This document shows positions 52,980 through 62,375 of a stretch of DNA of 63,917 nucleotides, piece after piece. Each line of letters opens with the position of its first letter. The stretch's first letter is position 1. Origin of the DNA: JAPLKX01 sp035530195 (GTDB taxonomy: Bacteria > Hydrogenedentota > Hydrogenedentia > Hydrogenedentales > SLHB01); the NCBI GenBank assembly GCA_035530195.1, contig DATKVG010000187.1, positions 1 through 63,917 of the forward strand. Reading direction: 5' to 3'. Under the pieces are notes generated by a model. It was not told the DNA's origin and ran no database searches. It saw only the letters and a list, made by a program, of their open reading frames with translations. The position numbers were made by a program, and so were the translations under genes.

Positions 52980-53809
52980 GACTCGCGCCCCCGCGTCAGC
53001 AACTCGACCACCTCGCTGGCCTGCGCCTCGACTTCCGCCACAATCTTGATCACACGCCCCCGCAGAAAGTAATAAACCACCATGCACGGGATCGCCACCA
53101 CCAGGCCGCCCACCGTCGTGATCATCGCTTTCGACACGTTTTCCGCCACCACCATTCCGCGCACCCGCGCGTCGTCCGCCGCAATATTGCTGAACGCCAG
53201 CACCATGCCCCAAACCGTCCCGAGGAGGCCCAGCAACGGCGCGATCGTGCCGATGTTGTTCAGATACGAGATTTTCTGCCACAACGCCGTGACGCCGCGC
53301 TCGCCCTCGCTTTCCATCGCCTCCTGGATCACGTACCGGTCATGCCCCGACGCCTTCAGCCCCGCCCGGACGACTTTCGCGAGCAACTCTTCCCGCCCTT
53401 CGCAAAGCTGATAGGCCCCGCGCAGGTCGCCCGCCTTGATCTGCGTCAACACCCGCCGCGCAAAACTCGCCGGCACCTCGCGCGTCGGCGTTACCGTCAG
53501 TCCAAAATAAATCGCCATCACCAGCGCGATAAACCCGAGCCCGAGCGTGATCCACAATATGCCCCCGCCCCACCATACCATCATCATCAACGTCACCTGG
53601 CGTGGAGCCTTCTCGCCCACAACCTCATCCGCCGCCGTTGGAGTCCCCGCAGGTTCCGCTGAAGCCGCCGGCGCCGGTGACGCCGCGGCGGCGTCTGCTG
53701 GCGCGGCCGGAGCCGCCGCAGGCGGCGGCGCATCTTGTGCCCAAACCTGAGCGCCGGCCAATGCCAACATGCCCGCCATCACCAGCCCGATCACCACCCT
53801 GTAAACCAT
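52976..53809 (-). CDS. ExbB/TolQ/MotA-type proton channel
   Basis: 277 aa. A signal peptide (~1-24) and an Ala/Pro-rich periplasmic segment (~25-65) precede the usual three membrane helices of the ExbB/TolQ family. The signature GTIAPLLGLLGTVWGMVLAF and the C-terminal AMITTVGGLVVAIPCMVVYY are intact. The extended N-terminal domain resembles the long ExbB variants seen in many marine and planctomycete-like bacteria. It is the first gene of a four-gene operon with ATGA overlaps. Confidence 0.94.
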   Translation of the reverse strand: MVYRVVIGLVMAGMLALAGAQVWAQDAPPPAAAPAAPADAAAASPAPAASAEPAGTPTAADEVVGEKAPRQVTLMMMVWWGGGILWITLGLGFIALVMAIYFGLTVTPTREVPASFARRVLTQIKAGDLRGAYQLCEGREELLAKVVRAGLKASGHDRYVIQEAMESEGERGVTALWQKISYLNNIGTIAPLLGLLGTVWGMVLAFSNIAADDARVRGMVVAENVSKAMITTVGGLVVAIPCMVVYYFLRGRVIKIVAEVEAQASEVVELLTRGRES

Positions 53810-53863
53810 CTCAGTTTCCTTTCACCAAGCCGACTATCGATCATCTTCTCAAACAACTCTCCG

Positions 53864-53899
53864 TGGGACCATTGGGACTATTGAGACAATTGGGACGAC
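53864..53899. repeat. Nonamer array (TGGGACCAT type)
   Basis: Four units TGGGACCAT, TGGGACTAT, TGAGACAAT, TGGGACGAC with exact 9-nt spacing, located upstream of exbB. Confidence 0.9.
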
Positions 53900-54036
53900 T
53901 ACACTCTCATTCGTTCCTAGGTCTTAACCCAATTAGGCTGGTTCAGCAGGCTCCTCTTTGCACCCGTGGTCATGGCTGTTCTGATTCAACAGCGTGCTTT
54001 AGCACGACTTTCACAAGGCTTTATCTGTTATCTTGA

Positions 54037-54091
54037 GCCTACCGTCTACAACCTGTGGCCTACGGCCTGTTTTTCATCATTCATCATTAAG
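54037..54091. repeat. Heptad array (GCCTACC then ATTCATC)
   Basis: GCCTACC, GTCTACA, ACCTGTG, GCCTACG, GCCTGTT, then TTTCATC, ATTCATC: seven or eight units in constant 7-nt phase even though the motif changes midway. No gene is seen between 53810 and 54175. Confidence 0.88.
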
Positions 54092-54175
54092 TATTTGACA
54101 CGCCTACCATTATGCAGGCAAGGCTTTCCCTTTGCAATGACTATAATGTGCGGAAAAGGCTGACGGGTTGCCTCG

Positions 54176-54964
54176 CTACAACCACCGCACGTTGAGCTCA
54201 TTTCGCGGCGGGATGCGCTTATACTCATACGTTGGGTAGCCAATCATCATGGCGGCGCAGATCTTGTGTTTCTCGGGGATTTCGAGGAACTTCGGGATTT
54301 CGCGTTTCAGCCGGGCCGCCGCCATCAGCACGCCCGCCCAGCACGTCCCCAAACCGTGGGCGTGCGCGGCCAGTTCGATGTACGTCAAGCCGATGGCCGC
54401 GTCGATGGCCGGCTCGAACCCGTCCGTCGCGGCGTGCGCTACCAGCACGTGCGGCGCGCCCCGCAAGATCATGTCCAATCCACGCTCCCACGCCTGCACC
54501 GCCCGCGTGAAATACGGGATCGTGCGCAGGCCGTCCACCACCATCGCCGCAAGCCGATGCACCTTCTCCGCATCCTCGACAACCAGCCAGTTCACGCCCT
54601 GCCGGTTCGTCGCGGTCGGCGCCCACCGCGCCGCCTCGATCACCCTCCGCAAAACATCGCGCGGCACCGGCTCTTTCTTGTATATGCGCACCGACCGCCG
54701 CGTCCGCAGCAACTGTTCAACCTCCTCGACTGCCAGCCGCGGCAGGCCGCCATCCGGCAACGTCGCGGGGTCTGTCCCCCTCAACGACAACGCGCCCGTC
54801 GGGCAGATGGCCGCGCAATGGCCGCAGGCCAGGCACGTCGACTCGGCTTCCGGGATCTCCCGCGGCGGCTCGCCCGGCGCCATTTCCAGAAGGCCCATCG
54901 GGCAATCGCGAACGCAGATGCCGTCGCGGGCGCACTTTGATTCGTCAATGTGGATCAAGGACAT
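54176..54964 (-). CDS. Nitroreductase with N-terminal 2x4Fe-4S ferredoxin domain
   Basis: 262 aa from MSLIHIDESKCARDG, with GGAGGAAAAAC upstream. Residues ~1-60 contain two ferredoxin-type cluster motifs (CARDGICVRDC and CLACGHCAAICP). The rest (~75-262) is a nitroreductase FMN-binding fold, with RTRRSVRIYKKEPVP at the start and HGLGTCWAGVLM near the centre. Such fusions pass electrons from ferredoxin-like donors to a flavin active site. The natural substrate is unknown. It is divergent from the phosphodiesterase gene. Confidence 0.93.
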   Translation of the reverse strand: MSLIHIDESKCARDGICVRDCPMGLLEMAPGEPPREIPEAESTCLACGHCAAICPTGALSLRGTDPATLPDGGLPRLAVEEVEQLLRTRRSVRIYKKEPVPRDVLRRVIEAARWAPTATNRQGVNWLVVEDAEKVHRLAAMVVDGLRTIPYFTRAVQAWERGLDMILRGAPHVLVAHAATDGFEPAIDAAIGLTYIELAAHAHGLGTCWAGVLMAAARLKREIPKFLEIPEKHKICAAMMIGYPTYEYKRIPPRNELNVRWL

Positions 54965-55105
54965 GTTTTTCCTCCTCCGGCAACTTTTCACCGGCATTTC
55001 TGGATTATGGCGACTGCATTCAACATAATGCAACGCAACAAGGTAAACGAAAAGGAACCGCTTCCTGCATTACGGTGTATTTCAATCGGGAATAGCGACG
55101 TCAAG

Positions 55106-55591
55106 ATGGTTGCAGACGCCATAGACATCGGCCTCATCGCCGATACCCACACGGTCGTTCGGCCGCAAGTCATCAATGCATTTCGCGGAGTTGCCCGAAT
55201 CCTTCACGCAGGCGACGTCGGCTCGCCGCTGGTCCTGGCCGAACTTCAAACCATCGCGCCCGTCACCGCAGTCCGCGGCAACGTCGACCAGGGAAGATGG
55301 GCCGACCCACTCCCCCATACCGAAATCGTCGAGGTCGGCGGTGTCCTCATCTACCTCCTCCACGACCTCGAAGACCTTCCCCTCGACCCCTACGCCGCCG
55401 GGTTTGCCGCCGTCGTATTCGGGCACAGCCACAAGCCCGAAACCCACTACCGCGACGGCGTCCTCTACATCAACCCCGGCAGCGCAGGCCCGCGCCGTTC
55501 TGCAAACCCCATCACCGTCGCCCGCCTCCAAATCGCCGCGGGCGCCGTCCACCCCGAAATCATCTCGCTCGAATCCCCCACCAGCCACTGA
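55106..55591 (+). CDS. YfcE/MJ0936-type metallophosphoesterase
   Basis: 161 aa from MVADAIDIGLIADTHTVVRP. Metal-binding motifs are DTH (LIADTHT), GDVG (HAGDVGSP), GNVD, and GHSHKP. The size fits the single-domain phosphodiesterase subfamily acting on small phosphodiesters. An earlier ATG would add non-family residues. The stop lies ~20 bp from a MITE-like element. Confidence 0.9.
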   Translation: MVADAIDIGLIADTHTVVRPQVINAFRGVARILHAGDVGSPLVLAELQTIAPVTAVRGNVDQGRWADPLPHTEIVEVGGVLIYLLHDLEDLPLDPYAAGFAAVVFGHSHKPETHYRDGVLYINPGSAGPRRSANPITVARLQIAAGAVHPEIISLESPTSH

Positions 55592-55611
55592 AGCTTTCTT
55601 GTCAAAGTAGC

Positions 55612-55805
55612 CGTGCACAACGTCCACAGCGCGGCGTACCCCCAACCAAAAACCCAACATAGAGCACCCTCGTTGGGACGCCTCCCGGCAGTTGTGGGAG
55701 GTGTCCCTTTTTTGAACATGCCAGCCTTGCCAACAAAAGTGGGACACCCCCCACAACTGCCGGGGGGCGTCCCAGACGGACGCAAAGTCTTGCGCGGCGC
55801 AACAA
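55612..55805. mobile_element. MITE-like palindromic element, copy 2 (inverted)
   Basis: The reverse complement of 55674-55805 is nearly identical to 24296-24428, and weaker similarity runs on to ~55612. The internal hairpin GGGACGCCTCCC / GGGAGGTGTCCC has compensating changes relative to copy 1, so pairing is conserved. It ends next to the phosphodiesterase stop codon. Confidence 0.85.
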
Positions 55806-55883
55806 GAAAGTGATCCACTGCCCCCTTCCCTTGATCATCTCCTCACCCCCTGCTATCGTAGCCGTCAGCCAAAGGAGCCCTCC

Positions 55884-57251
55884 ATGCGCTTATCAATCGC
55901 TCTCCTAGTTATAGTCATAAGTGTTCAATCTGCCCCCGGAGCTGCGTTTCCCAAAGCCGGCGGATATCGCGGCATCTGGTATTTCAACCAGCCCACCAAC
56001 GACGAATACGTCTACAAATACAGCGGCGGGCTCGGCACCTACTGCGCCAACCACATCCCGATGGCGGTCTACGCGCCCGCGGTCAACAAGACGTTCTTCG
56101 TCTACGGCGGCACGACCCCCGGCAACGATACGCTGCTCGAAATGGTCAGCTACTATGATCACGCCACGGGAAAAGTCCCCCGGCCAACCATTCTCATGGA
56201 CAAAAAGACCACCGACGCCCACGACAACCCCGTCATCGCACTCGACGACGCCGGGCACGTCTGGGTTTTCGCCAGTTCCCACGGCACATCCCGGCCGTCC
56301 TACATATTCAAGAGTAAAAAACCCTACGATGTCGACGATTTCGACATGGTGTTCCAAACGAATTTCTCGTATCCGCAGCCGTGGTACATCCCCGGCAGGG
56401 GGTTCCTATTCATGCACACGCGCTACTCTCCCGGGCGGGCCTGCTACTGGATGACCAGCACCGACGGCACCGCGTGGTCCGAAGGCCGGTGCCTTGCCTA
56501 TATCGCCCAAGGCCACTACCAGAACACCTGGCCCTGCGGCGGCCGCGTCGGCTCTACATTCAATTACCACCCCGAGAAACTCGGGCTCAACTATCGCACC
56601 AACCTCTATTATGTCCAGACCGACGATATGGGCGCCACGTGGAAAACCGTTTCCGGCGAAACCATCCAGACGCCGCTGAAAGACGTGAAGAACCCCGCGC
56701 TCGTCCACGACTACGAAGCCGAAGGCCTCAAGGTCTACATCAACGACCTCAACTACGACAAAGACGGCAACCCCGTCATCTTCTACGTCACCACCAAAGG
56801 TTGGAACCCCGGCCCGGAAAACGGCCCCCGCGAATGGCGTGTCGCACATTGGACCGGCGCCGGCTGGGAGTTCCACAGAATCACCGACTGCGATAACAAC
56901 TACGATATGGGCTCGATCTACGTCGAGCCCGACGGCGTCTGGCGCGTAATCGGGCCCGCCATACCCGGCCCCCAACCGTACAATCCCGGCGGCGAGATTG
57001 GCGTCTGGATCAGCAAAGACGAAGGCAAGACTTGGGAAATGACGAGACAATTAACCCGCGACAGCGAGTTCAACCACACCTACGTCCGAAGACCCCTCAA
57101 CGCCAACCCCGGCTTCTACGCCTACTGGGCCGACGGCCACGGCCGGAAACCCAGCCCATCACGCCTCTATTTCGCCGACAAAGACGGAAACGTCAACCGC
57201 CTCCCCTACAACATGCCTACCGACCTCGCCGAACCCGAACACGTCCCCTGA
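55884..57251 (+). CDS. Secreted BNR-type beta-propeller protein
   Basis: 455 aa with a signal peptide (MRLSIALLVIVISVQSAPGAA). It begins GGYRGIWYFNQPTNDEYVYKYSGG, matches the BNR_4 type of beta-propeller (Asp-box-like STDGTAWSEG and SKDEGKTWEM), and has aromatic-rich blades. Members include sialidase-like and lyase-like enzymes acting on secreted polysaccharides. Catalytic residues are not clear. It is located near the glycosidase-like genes and toxin-antitoxin pair. Confidence 0.82.
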   Translation: MRLSIALLVIVISVQSAPGAAFPKAGGYRGIWYFNQPTNDEYVYKYSGGLGTYCANHIPMAVYAPAVNKTFFVYGGTTPGNDTLLEMVSYYDHATGKVPRPTILMDKKTTDAHDNPVIALDDAGHVWVFASSHGTSRPSYIFKSKKPYDVDDFDMVFQTNFSYPQPWYIPGRGFLFMHTRYSPGRACYWMTSTDGTAWSEGRCLAYIAQGHYQNTWPCGGRVGSTFNYHPEKLGLNYRTNLYYVQTDDMGATWKTVSGETIQTPLKDVKNPALVHDYEAEGLKVYINDLNYDKDGNPVIFYVTTKGWNPGPENGPREWRVAHWTGAGWEFHRITDCDNNYDMGSIYVEPDGVWRVIGPAIPGPQPYNPGGEIGVWISKDEGKTWEMTRQLTRDSEFNHTYVRRPLNANPGFYAYWADGHGRKPSPSRLYFADKDGNVNRLPYNMPTDLAEPEHVP

Positions 57252-57270
57252 CGAAAGCCGAGTCCGGCCA

Positions 57271-57597
57271 TCAGGTTTCCAGGAGCCGTCGCTGCAACAG
57301 CGCCTGCATGTCCCGGCGCCCATTCACGATCAGCAGGATGTAAACGGCCTTATCGAGAACCCGGTAGATGATCCGGTAGGGTTTGAAGAAGACCTCCCGA
57401 TACTCGCGGATTCCAAGCGCCAGCAGTTCCTTCGGGTATGCGCCGCGTTGAGGTGATTCCGACAAGCTGGTGAAAACTTTTTCTATTTGGTCAAGAAGCC
57501 GATTGGCTTTGTCGGGGGCGTCGTTCTGCGCAACATAATCATAAACCTCTTCCAAATCGCGCGCAGCGCCATCGGTCAAGAAAACCGGCAGGGACAT
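57271..57597 (-). CDS. ParE/RelE-family toxin
   Basis: 108 aa, typical size. The sequence opens MSLPVFLTDGAARDLEEVYDYVA and contains IREYREVFFKPYRIIYRVLD and IVNGRRDM, matching ParE-type toxins; family members act on gyrase or cleave mRNA. The ATG overlaps the antitoxin stop in TAATG, so toxin translation depends on the antitoxin. Confidence 0.9.
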   Translation of the reverse strand: MSLPVFLTDGAARDLEEVYDYVAQNDAPDKANRLLDQIEKVFTSLSESPQRGAYPKELLALGIREYREVFFKPYRIIYRVLDKAVYILLIVNGRRDMQALLQRRLLET

Positions 57598-57872
57598 TAG
57601 TCTTTGCCTACTCGCTTGCGCAAACGCTTAACCACATCGGCTGCAGGCGCGACCCTGCCCTCCTCGATTTCCCGGTTGCCGAGTGCCAGGATCTTTAGAA
57701 GAGCCATCATTTCCTGACCTTGCTCGTAACTCTCCATGTCTTGTATGACAACTTTGGCCTCGCCGTTTTGCGTGATGATCAGCGGTTCCCGCTGCTCACC
57801 CAGATTGCGCACAATCTCCGCGGCGTGGGCCTTCAGGTAGCTGATTGGCTTGATCTGCTTGGACATTTTCAT
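57597..57872 (-). CDS. Phd/YefM-family antitoxin
   Basis: 91 aa. Its N-terminal MKMSKQIKPISYLKAHAAEIVRNL and EPLIITQNGEAKVVIQDMESYEQ are a clear Phd/YefM DNA-binding antitoxin core. The C-terminal ~30 residues (basic, helix) should bind the toxin. It is first in the operon and likely represses its own promoter through the palindrome just upstream. Confidence 0.93.
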   Translation of the reverse strand: MKMSKQIKPISYLKAHAAEIVRNLGEQREPLIITQNGEAKVVIQDMESYEQGQEMMALLKILALGNREIEEGRVAPAADVVKRLRKRVGKD

Positions 57873-57897
57873 CGCCGGACTCCTGTGGCATTAGCCA

Positions 57898-57911
57898 GAC
57901 TAAATATAGTC
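57898..57911. promoter_or_regulatory. Likely antitoxin operator
   Basis: GACTA-AATA-TAGTC is a perfect palindrome 25 bp upstream of the antitoxin ATG. On the minus strand it covers a possible -10 box (TATATT), as expected for an autoregulated toxin-antitoxin promoter. Confidence 0.6.
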
Positions 57912-58034
57912 CATAAACAGGTCGTGTGTCAAGTTCGGAAAACTTTCCTGGCCCGTTCAAAGACTTCTGGGAATAACATTTTTCGCCAGCGCCGGCTACA
58001 AGGAAGGGCCCGCCACCCAAGCAAGGGCCTGGCC

Positions 58035-61000
58035 TCACCCGTGTGCGCGGCTCTCTTCATACAGGGTGGCTATCTCCGGCACGGTCAGCGGCACGTCGTA
58101 AATGCGGACGTCGTCAATCTGGCCCCGCACGAAATAGACGTCTTCGTTCACGCCATACCGGCCAATCAGGAGGGGTTCGCTGCTGCCCTTCGGCCGTCCC
58201 GTGACGTGCTTGCGATCCGCCAGCTTGCCATCGATGTAGACGCGCATCTCGTTGAACCCGAACGTCGCGACGATATGCTGCCACTCGCCCGGCTTGACGG
58301 CGCCCGCGTCCAGCGTGTCCACGCCCGCAAGATAAAACCGGACCTTTCCGTTCAGCACCTGCAGGAAGTAGCCCGCCTTTTGCCACGAGCCTTTGCAAAC
58401 GAGCACCGGCATCCCCGCCAGGTCATCGAGCTTCACCCACACGCTCACCGTCAACGCGTGGCCCGGATCCCACTGCGGTTGAGGCGGCAACTCCGCCCAA
58501 CCCCGGCCGCCCAGCGCAATCCCGTGTTCGGTCAACTGGGCCAGGCCCGCCAAAAACTGCTCGTCCTTGAACGACAGTTGCAGCACCGGCGACAGCGGTT
58601 CCGTTGACGAGATAATGCCCACCTTTTTGGACGGCGGCCCGATCCGCCCGTCTGCGGCGACGGCCGCGACTGTGTACGTATACGGCTGGCCCGGCTCGAC
58701 CTGGTCCGAGATCTGGAGGTAGTGGCCGTAATCCGCGTCGATGAACGTCTCTTCAATCACCTCGTGGCTACGGTTGTACTTAAGTATGTAATATTGCGCC
58801 GCGGTCGGCTCATCGCTGTCCCAGCCGACCACGATCCGGTTTGCCCGGCTGGTTACGCGCACCTCGGCAGGCGGGTGGGGCCGCGGCAGTTCCGGCACCG
58901 CCAGCGCAACCCGCGATGACGCCGTCTCGCCTGTCGCCACATTCCGCGCCACCACCTCGTACTCGACCGTCGCATTGGAAGGCGGGGCCGCGTCTTCAAA
59001 CCAGGCTTGTGCGACCGTCGCCAGCGGTTTGCCGTCGCGGGACACCGTATACGTCTCGCCGGGTTGCGTTTCCCATGTCAGTCGCCCGCGCCACAGGCCC
59101 GGCGTCAGGGCCGCCTGCACGTTTACGTCGCGCACCGGCTTGAGTTTTGGCGCCGGCGGCGCGGGTTCCGCCTCCGGAGCGAACTCGACCCCCGTCGCCG
59201 TCACCGCGGGGAATCCCGGCGGCCACGACAGCCGTGTCCCGTGCCCGCCTCGCGCTTCGATCCCATATTCGTACGGCACACCGGTTTCCACCGACTCAGG
59301 CAACGTCAACCGGTATGTGTTGCGGCCGAGCCGCGGCAGCGTGACTTCGCTGAACCGTTTCGCGCCTAACGCGCGCGTTTTGAAAACGAGTCGCGGGGTC
59401 TTATCGCCGGCGCCCGTGAAGATCACCCGGTCCGGCATCACGATCAACTGCGCCTTTTCAGAAAACCGCTCCGGCAGGGCCTCGAGGCGCTCGAGCGTGT
59501 CCGGCGAGAACTTGGCCCGCGCCCGCACGTCGGCCCACGCTTTCGCGTTAATGGTGGCCAGCACGCCCAGTTCGCCCTTCGTCCGCATCCGGCCCGCGTA
59601 AAGATGAAGTGCCTCGGCCAGCGGCGAGGACTCGATGACGCCTGCCGCGTCGTCCAGCCGGCCCGCGTCGATCAACTCCTGGAATTGCGAGTCCGGGTTC
59701 AGTTGTTCCGCGGCCGCCGTCCACGCCAGCACGTAGCCCACCTGCGCCACCAGGTCGTTCACTGACGACTGCACCGGCCCCGCATCCGGTTTGTTCAAAC
59801 GAAACGCAGCCGAGAGCACCAGCCCCAGCGGGCCTTTTTCGAGCGGCACGATGTCCGCCTCGACTTTTGTCACGCCGCGCGCAATCGTCTCCGGCAACGA
59901 CGGCCCGCCCACCATCCGCTGAATCTCGAGCCCCACCGCCGCCAGTTCCGCTTGTTTTGCCGGTTCGCCGCCCGGCCACGTAAACGCGGCGCACTCGGCC
60001 TGACCCGCTCCGCCAACCCATCTGTACCCCAGGTTTTGCAGCCGCTCGAGGTACGGCATGAAATCGCGGCCCTCATCGCCGCCAAACAAATCGGCCGCGC
60101 GCCGCGCGTTGAACTTCACCGGCGTCAGCGTCGTGTCCCACGCGAACCGCGCACAAAACGTTGCGGCTTCCTCGACGTCGCGCGTCCGCCAATGAATGCC
60201 CAGAAGGCCTTGCGCCCCTTTTTCGAGTGCGTCTCTGCACGCCCCCGCAATATCCTCGAGATTGGGCTGAGGCACCCACTGGTCCCCGTCGAATTCAAAC
60301 CAGACGATTGGCCAGCGTTGGCGGTTTGGCCCCAACTGGCCGTAGGCCGCGCTCACCCGCGGCGTCACGTTGATGTTGTCCAAAGCCGAGAACACCACGT
60401 CCTCCGGCATCAGCTTGTCCATTCCCGGATAGAAGTCGCTGCAGTGGAGCCACTCGTCGCCGCCCCAACCGCTCATCACCAGCCGCACGTCGGGCCGCAC
60501 TGCCTCGAGCACCCGGTATGCGTGAAGCCCGAACAGCGTCAGCCGCGTCGCTTCCGCCTGCCGATCGAACCCGCTGACCCCGCCGAACGTGTCCGACCAC
60601 CGTTGGGCGATCGTGTTCAGCGGCGTGCGCAACGCCGGCTCCCCGCCCGGGCCGACGCCCATCCCTTCCGGCTCCCACAGCCACACGTAGTCCAGCATCG
60701 GGTAATCCGACAGCAACGCCTTCAGCCGCGCCTCAAACCGCGCCAGCGTCGCCGAGTCCAGCGGGTCGCCCGTAAGTTCAAACCCCAGGCAGACGTTCAA
60801 CCCGCGGCCTTTCGCGTAGGCCAACGCCTGCCGCAACGTCTGTTTGGCGGCCCGGATCGATTCGGTGCGATCTTCGATCAGCGAACTGCTTGCCCCGAAT
60901 ACGTCGCTGTCGAAATACTCGCCGGCGCCCGCGTAGAACTCGCTCGTCGGGATTGGGCGCGTGCCCCACACGCTGTCCGTCGTATTCTGGAGCGGCTCGC

Positions 61001-61676
61001 CCCCGATCAACCGCCCGTCAAACTCATACGCCGCAAACGGCTCGTTGTCGTACACGTGAAACCCGGCGAAGTTGCACCGCATGTGCGTCAACTGATCGAA
61101 AAACCACTGGTAGTCCGCCAGCTCCCACGTCGTCGGGCTGTTCAAAAAGTTGAACCACGGCAGCGATCCCCGCACGGAAAACGCCGGCGTCTTTGACACG
61201 CTCAACCCGCGCCCCGCAAGCTCGCCCATCGACGGCACGGAACCCGGCAGCGTGTCGCCCCCGAGATAAAAACCGTAGCCCAGCTCCTCGAGCAGCCCGT
61301 ACACGCCGTTCAGAACGCCCTTGGGCGTCGGCGCCGCAACCACCACCAGCGACCGCCGGCCTTCCGAAATGCTCCGCAACACGTAGCCGTCGCCCGACGG
61401 CGGTTCAAGCCCGAACGGGTAGGTCAGCCCCGTCCCCGGCAGGTTTGCCGGCATCCCCACCACAAACCCCGACGCACCGGGCGGCACGTTCTCAACAATC
61501 TCGACGCGCGGCAGGTCATGCAGCACCGCATACAGGTAACGCTGAAGTTCCGAGGCCGCCTGCTTCTCCAACGATCCCGCCCGCGGCGTGATGTACACGT
61601 CCGGTACAGCTGTGGCCACCGCGCACGACACCGCGACCGCCACGCAACAAAAAAAAGCTGCCCGCAACACCGTCAT
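58035..61676 (-). CDS. Secreted glycosidase-like protein with Fn3 and LamG domains
   Basis: 1213 aa from MTVLRAAFFCCVAVAVSCAV, a signal peptide; in-frame codons upstream look non-coding. Residues ~25-180 match the N-terminal domain of alpha-glucuronidase/hexosaminidase-type enzymes (VLNGVYGLLEELGYGFYL). A TIM-barrel-like region (~180-500) follows, with VWLWEPEGMG and WFEFDGDQW, a helical region (~520-720), Fn3-like domains (~850-1020) and a C-terminal LamG/concanavalin-like lectin (~1060-1205; LTVSVWVKLDD, GEWQHIVATF, IDDVRIYDVPLT). It is probably an exo-acting polysaccharide-degrading enzyme; the family and catalytic acids are not certain. Confidence 0.8.
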   Translation of the reverse strand: MTVLRAAFFCCVAVAVSCAVATAVPDVYITPRAGSLEKQAASELQRYLYAVLHDLPRVEIVENVPPGASGFVVGMPANLPGTGLTYPFGLEPPSGDGYVLRSISEGRRSLVVVAAPTPKGVLNGVYGLLEELGYGFYLGGDTLPGSVPSMGELAGRGLSVSKTPAFSVRGSLPWFNFLNSPTTWELADYQWFFDQLTHMRCNFAGFHVYDNEPFAAYEFDGRLIGGEPLQNTTDSVWGTRPIPTSEFYAGAGEYFDSDVFGASSSLIEDRTESIRAAKQTLRQALAYAKGRGLNVCLGFELTGDPLDSATLARFEARLKALLSDYPMLDYVWLWEPEGMGVGPGGEPALRTPLNTIAQRWSDTFGGVSGFDRQAEATRLTLFGLHAYRVLEAVRPDVRLVMSGWGGDEWLHCSDFYPGMDKLMPEDVVFSALDNINVTPRVSAAYGQLGPNRQRWPIVWFEFDGDQWVPQPNLEDIAGACRDALEKGAQGLLGIHWRTRDVEEAATFCARFAWDTTLTPVKFNARRAADLFGGDEGRDFMPYLERLQNLGYRWVGGAGQAECAAFTWPGGEPAKQAELAAVGLEIQRMVGGPSLPETIARGVTKVEADIVPLEKGPLGLVLSAAFRLNKPDAGPVQSSVNDLVAQVGYVLAWTAAAEQLNPDSQFQELIDAGRLDDAAGVIESSPLAEALHLYAGRMRTKGELGVLATINAKAWADVRARAKFSPDTLERLEALPERFSEKAQLIVMPDRVIFTGAGDKTPRLVFKTRALGAKRFSEVTLPRLGRNTYRLTLPESVETGVPYEYGIEARGGHGTRLSWPPGFPAVTATGVEFAPEAEPAPPAPKLKPVRDVNVQAALTPGLWRGRLTWETQPGETYTVSRDGKPLATVAQAWFEDAAPPSNATVEYEVVARNVATGETASSRVALAVPELPRPHPPAEVRVTSRANRIVVGWDSDEPTAAQYYILKYNRSHEVIEETFIDADYGHYLQISDQVEPGQPYTYTVAAVAADGRIGPPSKKVGIISSTEPLSPVLQLSFKDEQFLAGLAQLTEHGIALGGRGWAELPPQPQWDPGHALTVSVWVKLDDLAGMPVLVCKGSWQKAGYFLQVLNGKVRFYLAGVDTLDAGAVKPGEWQHIVATFGFNEMRVYIDGKLADRKHVTGRPKGSSEPLLIGRYGVNEDVYFVRGQIDDVRIYDVPLTVPEIATLYEESRAHG

Positions 61677-62375
61677 CGGTCTCCCAGCCCCTGGTAAAAC
61701 CCACAGGTAATCTCGTACCGAGGCATAGTCTAGCCGATCTCCCCGCACGATTGAAAGCCCGCAAAAACAGGGACAGATGCCTGGGGCGCGTTTGACGTGC
61801 GGCCGCTCTTTGCACGCTTGCCGCTGCTTTGCTTCTCCCACACGCTCCCGAACTTGGCTTCTAAGACTCTGGGCGGCAATCCGGCCAGGGGACAAGCGCA
61901 AGCAAGCGGCCTCAATGCGGGCGCACAGCGTACGTCACCGCAATCTCGACTTCGTGTACTTAGTCCCTTAGAAGTCAAGACTTTGTTTTTTTGGCCAAGG
62001 ATATTTTCTCGCAGTTTCGTTTGGCCCTGTATTGATGCGGGTTTTATGCCGCTTTTGAAAGTCTCCAACTTTTTGGTTGCGGCTCGTCCGGGTTAGGCTT
62101 GTCATCTTGGCTCGTACGGTTTAGCCGGCTTCAGCGGGCTAAAATCCCGAGAGGAGCCGCTCCCTCATGGGCTTAAGTTAATGACATTCGGGACAGACAC
62201 GTTTCCATACTACCGGCAACGCGCTTCCGAACTGCCGGAAATGTGTCCGTCCCGCTTGTCGCTCTTGTGTGTTGCGGTTTGGTTCATTCAATCCGCAATT
62301 TGAAAATCCCTTTCCACCCGCGCATACTGACGGTGCTGATGGCGCAATGGGCCGAACTGCGGTGGACGTGCTCGT
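61677..62375. other. Intergenic region with one REP-like palindrome
   Basis: 699 bp with no supportable gene. It contains a single GGGACAGATGCC site at ~61769 and a GGGACAGACACGTTTCC / GGAAATGTGTCCGTCCC hairpin at 62190-62253, the family of 5456-5523. A TAGCC/GGCTA inverted repeat lies near 62121-62140. Confidence 0.75.

Noticed and set aside
61677..62375. Gene in the 699-bp gap
   Set aside because: No frame has family similarity or a plausible ribosome site; the content is repeats.
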